From assembly GCA_938023035.1 (NCBI GenBank), contig CALIDI010000012.1, forward strand, positions 62,001 through 126,000: a stretch of 64,000 bases of DNA. The letters run 5' to 3'. Each line of letters opens with the position of its first letter. Within the stretch, counting starts at the first letter, position 1. The DNA comes from an uncultured Leptolyngbyaceae cyanobacterium (lineage in GTDB: Bacteria; Cyanobacteriota; Cyanobacteriia; Leptolyngbyales; Leptolyngbyaceae). A program made the translations under genes and the position numbers. The notes under the pieces are model-generated. The model saw only the letters and a program-made list of their open reading frames with translations, made no database searches and was not told the origin of the DNA. This document shows, in pieces, positions 26,736 to 35,977 of this stretch.

Positions 26736-27887
26736 TCAAAGTTGACGGAATACAACTGGGATAGCCTCTTCTGAGGCCCAATTGGGCAGAATGCTCTGGC
26801 GTTCTGTCAAGGAAAATTGCGATTGCGATTGAAATATTGCTTGCAGTCCGGCATTGGCCTGGGTCATCTGATCTGCCCAGGTGAGCACCACCTGACCGTT
26901 ACTGTATAAGGTTGACTGGCTTAAGTTAAGTCGGTGGAAATTCACTCCTGAGACGTCTACTCCCAATGCGGCTGACCAGATCCCTGCAACAGGAATTGCA
27001 GCTAGCACAAAGTGGAGCGATCGCGAGCTGGAAAAGGTCAAATACCGCCCCCAAGCCCGATGTTGAAACGTTTGAGCCTTATCAAAGCGATAGGTTGCTG
27101 TTTTTTGCCCAAACCGATAACCCGCGTTCACTGATTCATCGTCATTCGTGTGCCGCACTAGCGTTGAAGTGACCATTGAGCCATGAACAGCACTACAAAA
27201 CGCCCCTCCAACAACACCCATCACACCCATTTGATGCAGCGGATTCATTAAGATATTGTGGTCTGCTTGAAACCGCAGCATGAAGGTAAAAGTACCAGAG
27301 ATTCCCAGTGGCATTCCTGCCGAGAAACCCCCTTGTCCAATCGGGTAGATCAACAATACCGAGAGGGCAGCAGCAACAGGAGCTGTAAATGCGAGCGAAA
27401 TCCAGGGACGCATGCCCAGACGATAGCTCAACTCCCATTCTCGATCTTGATAGCAAATCATCCCAATCACAAAGTGCAGCACAATTAGTTGATAGGGACC
27501 ACCGTTATACAACCACTCATCTACAGAAGCGGCTGCCCAGATGGGATAAAAGTGTAACCCGATCGCGGCTGAACTTGGCACCACTGCCGCTGTGATTAAA
27601 TTATTACCATCAAATAGCGATCCAGCGATTGGAACTCCCGTGCCCGCCATATCAACTGGGGGCGCTGCAATAAAAGCAATGACAAAAGTAATAGCAGCCG
27701 TTGCCAAGGTGGGAATCATCAGTACCCCAAACCAGCCAATATATAAGCGATTGTTGGTGCTAGTGACCCAGTTACAGAACTGCTGCCAGAGTTGCGGGAG
27801 CGTTTTACGGTTGGTGAAAGGACTTGGAATTGTTGTCGGGTGAGCGGAATCACGACCAGACACAATCTTACTGCTAGACTGTGACAT
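26736..27887 (-). CDS. chlF: Chlorophyll f synthase ChlF (super-rogue D1)
   Basis: A D1 homologue that makes chlorophyll f from chlorophyll a in a light-dependent reaction. It keeps the D1 helices and TyrZ-region sequence, but the water-oxidation ligands are gone: SDGMPLG has become SAGMPLG (Asp170 to Ala), QAEHN has become QADHN (Glu189 to Asp), and the C-terminal [13 protein letters not shown] is replaced by unrelated sequence ([13 protein letters not shown]). It carries the ChlF-specific [14 protein letters not shown], where D1 has CYMGREWEL. The ATG at 27887 (MSQSSSK) with an AAGGAG site 11 bp ahead is preferred over an upstream TTG. The N-terminus is longer than in D1. Confidence 0.95.
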   Translation of the reverse strand: MSQSSSKIVSGRDSAHPTTIPSPFTNRKTLPQLWQQFCNWVTSTNNRLYIGWFGVLMIPTLATAAITFVIAFIAAPPVDMAGTGVPIAGSLFDGNNLITAAVVPSSAAIGLHFYPIWAAASVDEWLYNGGPYQLIVLHFVIGMICYQDREWELSYRLGMRPWISLAFTAPVAAALSVLLIYPIGQGGFSAGMPLGISGTFTFMLRFQADHNILMNPLHQMGVMGVVGGAFCSAVHGSMVTSTLVRHTNDDESVNAGYRFGQKTATYRFDKAQTFQHRAWGRYLTFSSSRSLHFVLAAIPVAGIWSAALGVDVSGVNFHRLNLSQSTLYSNGQVVLTWADQMTQANAGLQAIFQSQSQFSLTERQSILPNWASEEAIPVVFRQL

Positions 27888-27988
27888 GCAATTCAAATCT
27901 CCTTACAGTATTCACCTGACGAATGACCAGGCATATTTTGATTCAACAGTTGCTAAAAACATTGTGATGAGTAGAAAGAGTAGACTAA

Positions 27989-28010
27989 AAAAATGAAGAA
28001 CCGCTAAAGA
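27989..28010 (-). promoter_or_regulatory. 22-bp sequence shared with the psaA2 leader, copy upstream of chlF
   Basis: The plus strand contains GAAGAACCGCTAAAGA preceded by AAAAAT, identical over 22 bp to 34084-34105. It lies about 102 bp upstream of the chlF start codon, between chlF and the ApcF-like gene. Both copies are preceded by GATGA and AGAGTAG-type sequence. The placement in front of two far-red-induced genes suggests a regulatory site, possibly for RfpB; this is inference. Confidence 0.5.
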
Positions 28011-28021
28011 TTCGAGTTAGA

Positions 28022-28531
28022 CTAAACATTCCGTTCGCTCAAGGCATGAATGATGTAATCAAACGGTTCCGCTACAAATGGCGAATTCCCTAGCTGTGCT
28101 TCAGATAACTTTTGCTGGACTCGCTCTTTCATCAGTTGCACACTCCGAGCTGTAACCCCCAGTGGAATTCCTAGGGAGTTAAATGTATCGCGCAAGCCAG
28201 CTAACAGGCGTTCATCTAAAACACTGGAATTCCCTGTTAGAATGGCGTAAGAGGCATAGCGTAAGAAATAATCCATGTCGCGCAGATACATGCTGTGTCG
28301 TCGTGTTGTGTAGGCGTTACCACCCGGTTGAATGAGTTCTGGTATTTCTTCAAATAGCTGTCTAGCAGATTCTCGGACAATATCTACTGGATTCGAGTTA
28401 ATGATAGCGACGACCTGAACGCGTAAGCGACCAGTCTGGAAAAAGTCTGTAACTAGTGCGATCGCGGGTTCATCTAGAAAGCGATCGATCACATCATAGT
28501 GATTGATCACCTGTGATAGGATGTCTTGCAT
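28022..28531 (-). CDS. ApcF/ApcB-like beta subunit lacking the chromophore cysteine
   Basis: A 169-residue allophycocyanin beta-type protein. ARQLFEEIPELIQPGGNAYTT matches the ApcF-type stretch ARLFEEIPELIRPGGNAYTT. The following motif reads RRHSMYLRDMDYFLRYASYAIL where ApcB and ApcF have RRYAACLRDMDYY; the cysteine that attaches phycocyanobilin is replaced by Tyr. It may bind the pigment without a covalent bond, as ApcE2 does next door, or act as a pigment-free structural partner of ApcE2 (canonical ApcF pairs with ApcE). The C-terminal ALSERNV tail is slightly long. It lies between psaI2 and chlF. Confidence 0.88.
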   Translation of the reverse strand: MQDILSQVINHYDVIDRFLDEPAIALVTDFFQTGRLRVQVVAIINSNPVDIVRESARQLFEEIPELIQPGGNAYTTRRHSMYLRDMDYFLRYASYAILTGNSSVLDERLLAGLRDTFNSLGIPLGVTARSVQLMKERVQQKLSEAQLGNSPFVAEPFDYIIHALSERNV

Positions 28532-28545
28532 TTTGATTCACTCGA

Positions 28546-28701
28546 TTAGGTTTGAGTTTCTTCGCCATTTGCTTCTTTTTCAATCCAGAGAAAGACGATT
28601 GCAATCACTGGAAACGGCAAAATATAAAAAATTAGCGGAATCATAATCCAGGGTAACCAGGAAGCAGAATAAGCTCCGGTTAATTGCGTCATATCAACCA
28701 T
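28546..28701 (-). CDS. psaI2: Photosystem I subunit VIII PsaI, far-red paralogue (51 aa)
   Basis: A one-helix protein reading MVDMTQLTGAYSASWLPWIM then IPLIFYILPFPVIAIVFLWI with a charged tail EKEANGEETQT. The ASWLPWIMIP motif and the IE after the helix identify PsaI, which contacts PsaL in the trimerisation region. A second Met at position 4 (28692) is an alternative start. It lies 13 bp downstream of psaL2 and 14 bp upstream of the ApcF-like gene, so it is embedded in a tight unit. Confidence 0.93.
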   Translation of the reverse strand: MVDMTQLTGAYSASWLPWIMIPLIFYILPFPVIAIVFLWIEKEANGEETQT

Positions 28702-28714
28702 GATCAGTCTCCCT

Positions 28715-29230
28715 TTAACTCGCATTTACAGCGCCACGTAAGATGGCATCCAGTTCACTGAAGTTCTCTAACAACAAGTAGGCAAAAATCGCTCCCCCCA
28801 TAGAACCGAGAAACACGCCGCCATTGAGTTGAAACCAATCTTCTTTGGTTCTTAAAGGTCTGAGATTATCTTGAGAATAGTGGTTGTATGCCCCTCTAGG
28901 ATTACCTTGAAACGTTGTCAGGGCAAAGAGGGAAATCCCCAAGCACGCCAAAACGGCAATATAAATGGCTGTAATTAATCCACTCAAATTGGCCCCGTGA
29001 GCCGTTTCTCGCAGGGGGCCTACCACAATTTCAGGGCCAATCAGGAAATAGCCATGCGCCATGCCAATCTCTAAGCCTCGTATGAACGGGGTTAAGCCTG
29101 GACGATAGGCAGGCAGATTACGAATAAAGGCTTTTGCCAGAGGAGAATCATTGATCGGCGTAGACAAGTTGCCTAGAAATGGGTCACCCTTGTAGGGTTT
29201 GATCCAATCGTTATCATCGGTGTAACTCAT
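28715..29230 (-). CDS. psaL2: Photosystem I subunit XI PsaL, far-red paralogue
   Basis: About 171 residues with two or three membrane helices. Motifs are VKPYKGDPFLGNLSTPI-like (IKPYKGDPFLGNLSTPINDS) at the N-terminus, RPGLTPFIRGLEIGMAHGYFLIGP and the C-terminal FFVGGMGGA-like VFLGSMGGAIFAYLLLE. PsaL controls trimer formation of photosystem I. The start is ATG 29230, with an AGGTGA ribosome site; an in-frame TTG at 29245 would place the ribosome site inside the gene. It follows psaB2 and precedes psaI2. Confidence 0.95.
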   Translation of the reverse strand: MSYTDDNDWIKPYKGDPFLGNLSTPINDSPLAKAFIRNLPAYRPGLTPFIRGLEIGMAHGYFLIGPEIVVGPLRETAHGANLSGLITAIYIAVLACLGISLFALTTFQGNPRGAYNHYSQDNLRPLRTKEDWFQLNGGVFLGSMGGAIFAYLLLENFSELDAILRGAVNAS

Positions 29231-29342
29231 AAAAATCACCTGCAATAGAAGAAGAGAAAAGTCCCAGTGATAGCACCAGGACTATAGCTAGGTAATCGGA
29301 GAGAGGAGAGTCTCTTGCATTTGCCTAGCCAAACTTGATTCG

Positions 29343-31574
29343 CTACCCAAACTTGCTCGCAGTTGCACCAATTAGAAACGCTCCATAGGTGGCAATGTAG
29401 CCAACTGTGAAGTGTGTTAGCCCGACCAAACGCGCTTGCACAATTGATAGGGCAACAGGCTTATCTTTGGGATAGCCAAATGACAAGGGCGTATTTTCGT
29501 GGGCCCAAAGCAAGGTTTCGATGAGCTCTTGCCAGTAGCCGCGCCACGTAATCAGGAACATAAAGCTGACGGCCCATGCGAGATGCCCAAACAAGAACAT
29601 CCAAGCCCACACAGCTAGACTACTGGTACCAAAGGGGTTGTAGCCATTGACCAATGGCCCAGAGTAGAGCCAGAGATAATCCCGGAACCAACCCATTAGA
29701 TAGGTTGAGCTTTCATTGAATTGGGCGACATTCCCTGACCACATCGCTAAATGTTTCCAGTGCCAGTAGAAGGTAATCCAGCCAAGGGTATTGAGCATCC
29801 AGAAGGTGGCAAGATAGGATGCATCCCAGGCAGAAATGTCGCAGGTACCGCCACGTCCAGGCCCATCACAAGGGAAGGAATAACCAAAGTCCTTCTTGTC
29901 GGGCATTAGTTTAGACCCACGGGCATCCAGGGCACCTTTAACAAGAATCAATGTCGTTACGTGTAACCCTAGAGCAATCGCATGATGTACTAGAAAATCA
30001 CCCGGCCCAATCGTGAGGAACAGAGAATTCGCGCCGTTATTGACAGCATCTAACCAGCCCGGTAGCCAGACATTTCCGTAGTTAGGCCATGCCGTCGTGG
30101 CGATACTGTCTGGGTTAGAGAGCAGTGTATTGAAACCATACAGCACCTTACCGTGAGCAGACTGGATGAACTGAGCGAATACAGGCTCAATCAAAATCTG
30201 TTTATCAGCCGAGCCAAACGCAACCTCAACATCATTATGAACATAGAGTCCGATGGTATGAAACCCCAGAAATAAAGATACCCAGCTGAGGTGCGAAATC
30301 AGGGCTTCTTTATGATCTAGCATACGCGCCAGAACATTATCACGATTTAGTTCAGGATCATAGTCACGAACTAAAAAGATAGCGCCGTGAGAAAAGGCTC
30401 CAACCATCAAAAATCCAGCAATATACTGATGATGAGCATAGAGTGCCGATATAGTAGTGAAGTCTTTTGCCATAAAGGCATAGGGCGACATCGAGTACAT
30501 ATGTTGCGCTACTAAAGAAGTGATAACCCCTAAGCATGCCAAGTGCCAGCCCAGTTGAAAGTGGAGTGAGTTGTTATAGGTATCATAGATACCCTGATGC
30601 CCACGTCCGGTGCGGGGCGCAATAAAGAAACCCTGCCAGCCCTGGCCTTCCAAGGCTTCCAGCATTTCTTTAATGTTATGGCCGATGCCCCAATTAGTGC
30701 GGTACATATGTCCGGCAATAATAAAGATGACAGCGATCGCCAGATGGTGATGCGCCATATCTGTGAGCCAGAGCGATTCTGTTTGCGGATGAAACCCACC
30801 CAGGAAGGTTAAGATGGCTGTACCTGAGCCTTGCGCGGTGCCAAACACATGATTAGCCGTATCTGGATTTGTCGCATAGGCACCCCAATTTCCGGAGAAG
30901 AACGGTCTCAGCCCTTGCGGATGAGGAAGCACGGATAGGAAGTTATCCCAGCCGACATGCTGGCCCCGAGATTCTGGAATTGCCACATGAATCAAATGCC
31001 CTGTCCAAGCCAGGGAACTGACACCAAACAAGCCTGCCAGATGGTGATTGAGGCGAGATTCAGCATTTTTGAACCAGGTCAAGTTGGGACGAAAGCGCGG
31101 TTGCAAATGAAGCCATCCCGCCAACAGAAACAAAGAGGCCAGCAAAATCAGGAATAATGCGCCGGTAAATAAATCACTGTCGGTACGCATCCCAATCGTA
31201 TACCACCAGTGATAGACCCCGGAATAGCAGATGTCTACTGGGTTACGAGCACCTGCCTGGGTATAGGCCTCGATCGCAGATGGGCCAAATTGAGCATCCC
31301 AAATGGCATGGGCAATCGGTCGTACAGTCAGCGGATCTTTGATCCATTGCTCAAAGTTACCTTGCCATGCCACATGAAACAATACACCCGATGCCCATAA
31401 AAAAATAATGGCCAAATGCCCAAAGTGAGATGCAAAAATCCGTTGGTACAGATTTTCTTCCGTCATCCCATCATGGCTTTCAAAGTCGTGTGACGTGGCG
31501 ATCGCATAAAAGATGCGCCGCGTTGTTGGATCACTTGCCAGATCCTGGCTGAATTTAGGAAATTTAGTAGCCAT
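29343..31574 (-). CDS. psaB2: Photosystem I reaction centre PsaB, far-red paralogue
   Basis: A 743-residue core subunit with eleven membrane helices binding P700, antenna chlorophylls and half of the FX cluster. The FX motif [19 protein letters not shown] is intact. The start [35 protein letters not shown] and the end [28 protein letters not shown] are standard PsaB. In FaRLiP strains this copy binds chlorophyll f at a few sites and replaces PsaB in far-red light. It lies 34 bp after psaA2, the usual psaAB pairing. Confidence 0.97.
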   Translation of the reverse strand: MATKFPKFSQDLASDPTTRRIFYAIATSHDFESHDGMTEENLYQRIFASHFGHLAIIFLWASGVLFHVAWQGNFEQWIKDPLTVRPIAHAIWDAQFGPSAIEAYTQAGARNPVDICYSGVYHWWYTIGMRTDSDLFTGALFLILLASLFLLAGWLHLQPRFRPNLTWFKNAESRLNHHLAGLFGVSSLAWTGHLIHVAIPESRGQHVGWDNFLSVLPHPQGLRPFFSGNWGAYATNPDTANHVFGTAQGSGTAILTFLGGFHPQTESLWLTDMAHHHLAIAVIFIIAGHMYRTNWGIGHNIKEMLEALEGQGWQGFFIAPRTGRGHQGIYDTYNNSLHFQLGWHLACLGVITSLVAQHMYSMSPYAFMAKDFTTISALYAHHQYIAGFLMVGAFSHGAIFLVRDYDPELNRDNVLARMLDHKEALISHLSWVSLFLGFHTIGLYVHNDVEVAFGSADKQILIEPVFAQFIQSAHGKVLYGFNTLLSNPDSIATTAWPNYGNVWLPGWLDAVNNGANSLFLTIGPGDFLVHHAIALGLHVTTLILVKGALDARGSKLMPDKKDFGYSFPCDGPGRGGTCDISAWDASYLATFWMLNTLGWITFYWHWKHLAMWSGNVAQFNESSTYLMGWFRDYLWLYSGPLVNGYNPFGTSSLAVWAWMFLFGHLAWAVSFMFLITWRGYWQELIETLLWAHENTPLSFGYPKDKPVALSIVQARLVGLTHFTVGYIATYGAFLIGATASKFG

Positions 31575-31608
31575 AATTCATCCCGATTTGAGTGTTGTAT
31601 GCCGTCTG

Positions 31609-33960
31609 TCAACTTAAGGCGACCATACGTGCTAAGAAAAACGCCCAGGTTGACACAATGCCGCCCAATAAGTAATGCGCCACGCCGACAGCTCGCCCAT
31701 GCACGATACTGAGCGCGCGGGGTTGAATCGTAGGCGTAATTTTCAGTTTGTTATGGGCCCAGATAATCGACTCGATGAGTTCCTGCCAGTAGCCTCGCCC
31801 ACTAAATAGAAACATGAGACTGAAACCAAAGACGAAGTGACCACCCAGGAACAGTAACCCGTAAGCGGATAGAGCCGAGTTGTAGGAGGTAATCACTTGC
31901 GTGGATTGCGCCCAGAGAAAATCTCGCAACCAGCCATTGTTTGTAATGGATGAGACAGCAAAGTTACCACTCGTGATATGGTCGATCGTCCCATCAGGAT
32001 TCACTGTGCCCCACACATCTGACTGCATCTTCCAGAAAAAGTGAAATACCACCATTGACAACGAGTTATACATCCAGAACAAGCCCAAGAAAACATGATC
32101 CCAGGCAGAAACCTGACAAGTGCCACCCCGGCCAGGGCCATCACAGGGGAATCGGAAGCCCAGATTCGCTTTATCGGGAATCAACCGAGAACTGCGGGCA
32201 AACAGCACCCCTTTCAGCAGTACAAGCACCGTAACGTGAATTGTGAAGGCGTGAATGTGGTGAATCATAAAGTCGGCTGTTCCTAACGGGATGGGCATCA
32301 TTGCCACCTTGCCTGCCACCGCTACAACACCTCCCCCCCAGGCATGACTGACTGGCCCCATGATGCCGGGTGCCGTTTGCCCCAAGCCACTGAGTTCAAT
32401 ATTGCGTAGCCCACCAAAAGTGTTGCCCAGGGGTTGAGCCGCTTGCATGGCACCGACAGCCACCGTGTGAATTTGTTGAATCCACTGGGCAAAGATTGGC
32501 TGTAATTGAATTCCCGTATCCGAGAACATATCTTGAGGACGACCAAATGCTCGCATCGTATCGTTATGGCAATACATCGCGAAACTATGAAAACCTAAAA
32601 ACTGACATACCCAGGCAAGGTGAGAGATAATTGCATCACGATGACGTATCACTCGATCAAGGACATTATCAACATGATCAGCTGGCTTATAATCCCGCAC
32701 CATGAAGATTGCCGCATGTGCAGCACCGCCAACAATACAAAAACCAGCAATCCAGACATGATGAGTAAACAAAGATGTGACCGTTGCATAGTCGGTTGCC
32801 AGATAGGGGTAGGGTGGCATGGCGTACATATGATGGGCCACTAGCAAACTGGCAGTGCCAAACTGCACCAAGTGAATCGCTAAGTTTGCGTGCCAAGAGG
32901 TTTCAAAGATTTTATCTAAACCGCGATGGCCTACTGGCCCAATGAACCCAAATAGGGGAAACATCTTAGGGGCACGGGCATCATCGAGTAATTCTCGAAA
33001 GGTATGCCCAATGCCCCAATTGGTACGGTAAAAGTGCCCAGCAATAATAAACAGGACGGCGATCGCCAAATGGTGATGAGCAGTATCGGTCAGCCATAGT
33101 CCACCCGTGACTGGATTCAACCCACCTTTAAAGGTGAGAAAATCGCTATAAACACCCCAATTCAGGGTAAAGAAAGGGGTTAAGCCTTGAGCGAAACTCG
33201 GATAAATACTCGTCATCAACTCTTTGTTGAGAATGAACTCGTGCGGCAGGGGAATATCTTTGAGCGCGACTCCGCGATCGAGTAATTCATTCGTTGGCAA
33301 AGCAACATGAATCTGGTGACCTGCCCAACCCAGGGAGCCACAGCCCAGCAATCCTGCCAGGTGATGGTTCATCATCGATTCCCAGTTGCGGAACCACTCC
33401 AATTTAGGAGCCCGCTTATGATAATGAAACCAGCCTGCAAAGAGCATCAGGGCAGCCATGACCAACCCACCGATCGCCGTGCAATAGAGTTGGTAGGAGT
33501 TCGTAAAACCAGAAGCACGCCACAGTTGAAACAGCCCAGAGGTAATCTGGATACCATGAAATCCACCACCCACATCGGCATTTAAAATGTCTTGACCAAA
33601 GATTGGCCACACCACTTGAGCGCTGGGTTTAATCCCGGTTGGATTCATCATCCAGGCTTCAAAGTTAGAAAATTTTGCCCCGTGAAAGTACATCCCACTG
33701 AGCCAGATAAATACAATGGCAAGATGTCCAAAGTGGGCTGAAAAGATTTTTTGTGAAACATTTTCTAAATCACTGGTATGGGAATCAAAATCATGAGCAT
33801 TTGCATGTAGATTCCAAATCCAGGTTGTTGTTTTGGGACCCCGCGCAAGGGTGCGATCAAAATGGCCCGGTTGCGCCCACGGCTCAAATGAGGTGGGAAC
33901 TGGATCATGATCGACAATCACTCTTGCCCGTTGTCCTCGTTCTGAAGGACTGATGGCCAT
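31609..33960 (-). CDS. psaA2: Photosystem I reaction centre PsaA, far-red paralogue
   Basis: A 783-residue partner of PsaB; canonical PsaA is about 750-755 residues, and the extra length lies mainly in the lumenal/stromal loop around [17 protein letters not shown]. The FX motif [19 protein letters not shown] is intact, as are the N-terminal [27 protein letters not shown] and the C-terminal [26 protein letters not shown]. An AAGGAGAG ribosome site lies just before the ATG. Upstream is a 480-bp region with a 22-bp sequence shared with the chlF leader, so a far-red-responsive promoter is expected there. Confidence 0.97.
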   Translation of the reverse strand: MAISPSERGQRARVIVDHDPVPTSFEPWAQPGHFDRTLARGPKTTTWIWNLHANAHDFDSHTSDLENVSQKIFSAHFGHLAIVFIWLSGMYFHGAKFSNFEAWMMNPTGIKPSAQVVWPIFGQDILNADVGGGFHGIQITSGLFQLWRASGFTNSYQLYCTAIGGLVMAALMLFAGWFHYHKRAPKLEWFRNWESMMNHHLAGLLGCGSLGWAGHQIHVALPTNELLDRGVALKDIPLPHEFILNKELMTSIYPSFAQGLTPFFTLNWGVYSDFLTFKGGLNPVTGGLWLTDTAHHHLAIAVLFIIAGHFYRTNWGIGHTFRELLDDARAPKMFPLFGFIGPVGHRGLDKIFETSWHANLAIHLVQFGTASLLVAHHMYAMPPYPYLATDYATVTSLFTHHVWIAGFCIVGGAAHAAIFMVRDYKPADHVDNVLDRVIRHRDAIISHLAWVCQFLGFHSFAMYCHNDTMRAFGRPQDMFSDTGIQLQPIFAQWIQQIHTVAVGAMQAAQPLGNTFGGLRNIELSGLGQTAPGIMGPVSHAWGGGVVAVAGKVAMMPIPLGTADFMIHHIHAFTIHVTVLVLLKGVLFARSSRLIPDKANLGFRFPCDGPGRGGTCQVSAWDHVFLGLFWMYNSLSMVVFHFFWKMQSDVWGTVNPDGTIDHITSGNFAVSSITNNGWLRDFLWAQSTQVITSYNSALSAYGLLFLGGHFVFGFSLMFLFSGRGYWQELIESIIWAHNKLKITPTIQPRALSIVHGRAVGVAHYLLGGIVSTWAFFLARMVALS

Positions 33961-34083
33961 GTAGACTCTCCTTTATAAAATGACAATTAAGGAAAGACAG
34001 AAAGATGTGATAAAGGAACTCCCTAAAGCAGTCTCTGTAGGGGATATCAGAGTTCTAGGGGATGACAGAGTAGGATAGCCAGG

Positions 34084-34105
34084 AAAAATGAAGAACCGCT
34101 AAAGA
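34084..34105 (-). promoter_or_regulatory. 22-bp sequence shared with the chlF leader, copy upstream of psaA2
   Basis: Identical to 27989-28010 (core GAAGAACCGCTAAAGA on the plus strand) and 124 bp upstream of the psaA2 ATG. The preceding bases GATGACAGAGTAGGATAG resemble GATGAGTAGAAAGAGTAG at the other copy, so similarity extends to about 40 bp. It is a candidate site for cluster regulation. Confidence 0.5.
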
Positions 34106-34287
34106 CACCGCTGTTTTTTTTCAATGGGATGCGTTACGGCGATCGCCGGGCATACCCTACAGGTTCAGCCAGTCTCAAATAGAGCCATAGGCAGAAATCT
34201 GAAGACAAAACCCATGCTCAACTGCCAAGGCTGGCTAGGCTTTCTGACTTGCCATCGCCTTGTTTCTGATGAACGTGTCATTCTTTT
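34106..34287. other. Non-coding stretch with a decayed interspersed repeat
   Basis: No gene supported. The part around 34195-34255 (ACAAAACCCATGCTCAACTGCC...TTTCTGACTTGCC) is similar to 14503-14555 and, more weakly, to 4580-4625, suggesting an old repeat family. The open frame here on the plus strand has no recognisable content. Confidence 0.4.
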
Positions 34288-34319
34288 AGAAAAAAGCGCT
34301 CCCTGAACCAGAGAACGCT
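34288..34319 (-). terminator. Rho-independent terminator after far-red psbA
   Basis: On the minus strand an 11-bp stem, AGCGTTCTCTG...CAGGGAGCGCT, with a 3-base loop and only two G-U pairs, is followed directly by TTTTTTCT. It lies about 120 bp downstream of the psbA stop and upstream of the psaA2 leader. This separates psbA transcription from psaA2. Confidence 0.75.
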
Positions 34320-34440
34320 ATACAACACAATCGGTTACCGACCTCAAACATGTAGTTAGACATCAGATAGTTCTAAACGACTTTCAACCCTGGACTTGGA
34401 GTTTTTCTTAGAAATCTTCAAGCCTACAGTTGAACGTAGT

Positions 34441-35526
34441 TTAGCTGGAGAGTGCTGGAGCGCGTAAGGCAACAGGAATCGGAGCAGATCCAGCGAGATC
34501 GAGTGGGAAATTATGAGCGTTGCGTTCGTGCATCACCTCAAAACCGAGGTTGGCACGATTGAGGATATCGGCCCAAGTGTTGACAATCTTACCCTGGCTA
34601 TCCAACACAGATTGGTTGAAATTAAAACCATTCAGGTTAAAGCCCATCGTGCAGATACCCAGAGCCGTACACCAGATACAAACTACCGGAAACGCACCCA
34701 GGAAAAAGTGGAGCGATCGCGAATTATTGAAACTGGCGTACTGAAAGATCAGCCGCCCAAAATACCCATGCGCCGCCACAATATTATAGGTTTCGTCCGC
34801 TTGACCAAACTTATAGCCATTATTAGCAGACTCCTCTTCAGTCGTTTCTCGAACCAAGCTAGAAGTCACCAAACTACCATGCATTGCACAGAAAAGTGAC
34901 CCACCAAACACTCCAATCACACCTAACATATGAAATGGATGCATCAAAATATTATGTTCAGCCTGGAACACAAACATAAAGTTAAAGGTGCCGCTAATCC
35001 CCATCGGCAATCCATCTGAGAAACTACCCTGACCGATCGGATAAATCCAGAAGACAGAAGCCGTTGAAATCAGAGGAGCACTGTAGGCAACGCAAATCCA
35101 GGGGCGCATCCCCAGCCGATAGCTGAGTTCCCACTGGCGTCCCATGTAGCAAGCTAACGCCGGAATATAATGAGCACCAATCATTTGATAGGGACCACCG
35201 TTATACAGCCATTCATCAATGCTGGCGGCTTCCCAAATGGGGTAGAAGTGCAACCCAATTGCGTTGGAAGATGGCACAACTGCCGCTGTAATGATGTTGT
35301 TACCCGATAGCAATGAACCTGCAACCGGTTCTCGAATTCCATCAATATCTACAGGTGGAGCCGCAATAAAGGCAATGGTGAAGACACAGATAGAGACACC
35401 CAAGAGAGGAATCATCAAAACTCCAAACCAGCCAATATACAGTCGGTTTTCGGTACTTGTGATCCAATTGCAAAAGCGATCCCACTGTTCACCTGCCAAC
35501 TTGCGTTGTTGCAGTAATGTCGTCAT
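34441..35526 (-). CDS. psbA: Photosystem II D1 protein, far-red paralogue
   Basis: A 361-residue D1 protein with the Mn-cluster ligands intact: SFSDGLPMG (Asp170), [10 protein letters not shown] (Glu189, His190), and the C-terminal [16 protein letters not shown] (His332, Glu333, His337, Asp342, Ala344). It is therefore a working D1, unlike chlF in the same cluster. The [14 protein letters not shown] motif has the D1-type Met-Gly. Residue 130 is Gln. A C-terminal extension [16 protein letters not shown] would be removed by CtpA after Ala344. It sits between the regulators and psaA2, and a terminator follows it. Confidence 0.96.
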   Translation of the reverse strand: MTTLLQQRKLAGEQWDRFCNWITSTENRLYIGWFGVLMIPLLGVSICVFTIAFIAAPPVDIDGIREPVAGSLLSGNNIITAAVVPSSNAIGLHFYPIWEAASIDEWLYNGGPYQMIGAHYIPALACYMGRQWELSYRLGMRPWICVAYSAPLISTASVFWIYPIGQGSFSDGLPMGISGTFNFMFVFQAEHNILMHPFHMLGVIGVFGGSLFCAMHGSLVTSSLVRETTEEESANNGYKFGQADETYNIVAAHGYFGRLIFQYASFNNSRSLHFFLGAFPVVCIWCTALGICTMGFNLNGFNFNQSVLDSQGKIVNTWADILNRANLGFEVMHERNAHNFPLDLAGSAPIPVALRAPALSS

Positions 35527-35608
35527 AGGAGCTTAACCAAAGTTGAATGATTGCACTCAACACAATACGCAAAGATTCTAAAGAACTAATGAAGAGTGCA
35601 AATGGATT

Positions 35609-35977
35609 TCAAGTGATTGCCTGATTTAATTGCGCCGACAAACTAAAGGGGTCATAGGGCTTGGTAATAACCGCAACTACATTCAACTGCGTTAACTCTC
35701 GTTGTTCTGCCGTTTGAGCTTTTGCTGTTAATAAAATGACTGGGATATGTTGGGTAGCTGGATTAGTTTGTAACTCTTGAAAAGTAGTAATGCCATCCAT
35801 TCCTGGCATCATGACATCTAGTAAAATCGCATCAGGACGCTCGATCTCAGCTTTCATTAAGCCTTCATTGCCGGAACTAGCTGTCAGCACTTCCCAATCA
35901 CCAGTGACTTCTAAGCACACCTGTGTAGCTTCCCGAATATCATCTTCATCATCAATAATTAGAATTCGCTTCATCAT
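35609..35977 (-). CDS. rfpC: Response regulator RfpC (single receiver)
   Basis: A 122-residue CheY-like receiver: acidic pocket in IIDDEDDI, phosphoacceptor Asp near residue 54 in ILLDVMMPGMDG, Thr in VILLTAK and Lys in VITKPYDP. In the FaRLiP phosphorelay RfpC is thought to shuttle phosphate between the sensor RfpA and the DNA-binding RfpB. Its ATG overlaps the TGA of rfpA as ATGA, indicating translational coupling. It has no output domain. Confidence 0.93.
   Translation of the reverse strand: MMKRILIIDDEDDIREATQVCLEVTGDWEVLTASSGNEGLMKAEIERPDAILLDVMMPGMDGITTFQELQTNPATQHIPVILLTAKAQTAEQRELTQLNVVAVITKPYDPFSLSAQLNQAIT

Noticed and set aside
34124-34306. 60-codon plus frame upstream of psaA2
   Set aside because: Overlaps a decayed repeat and the psbA terminator, and has no ribosome site or family motif.
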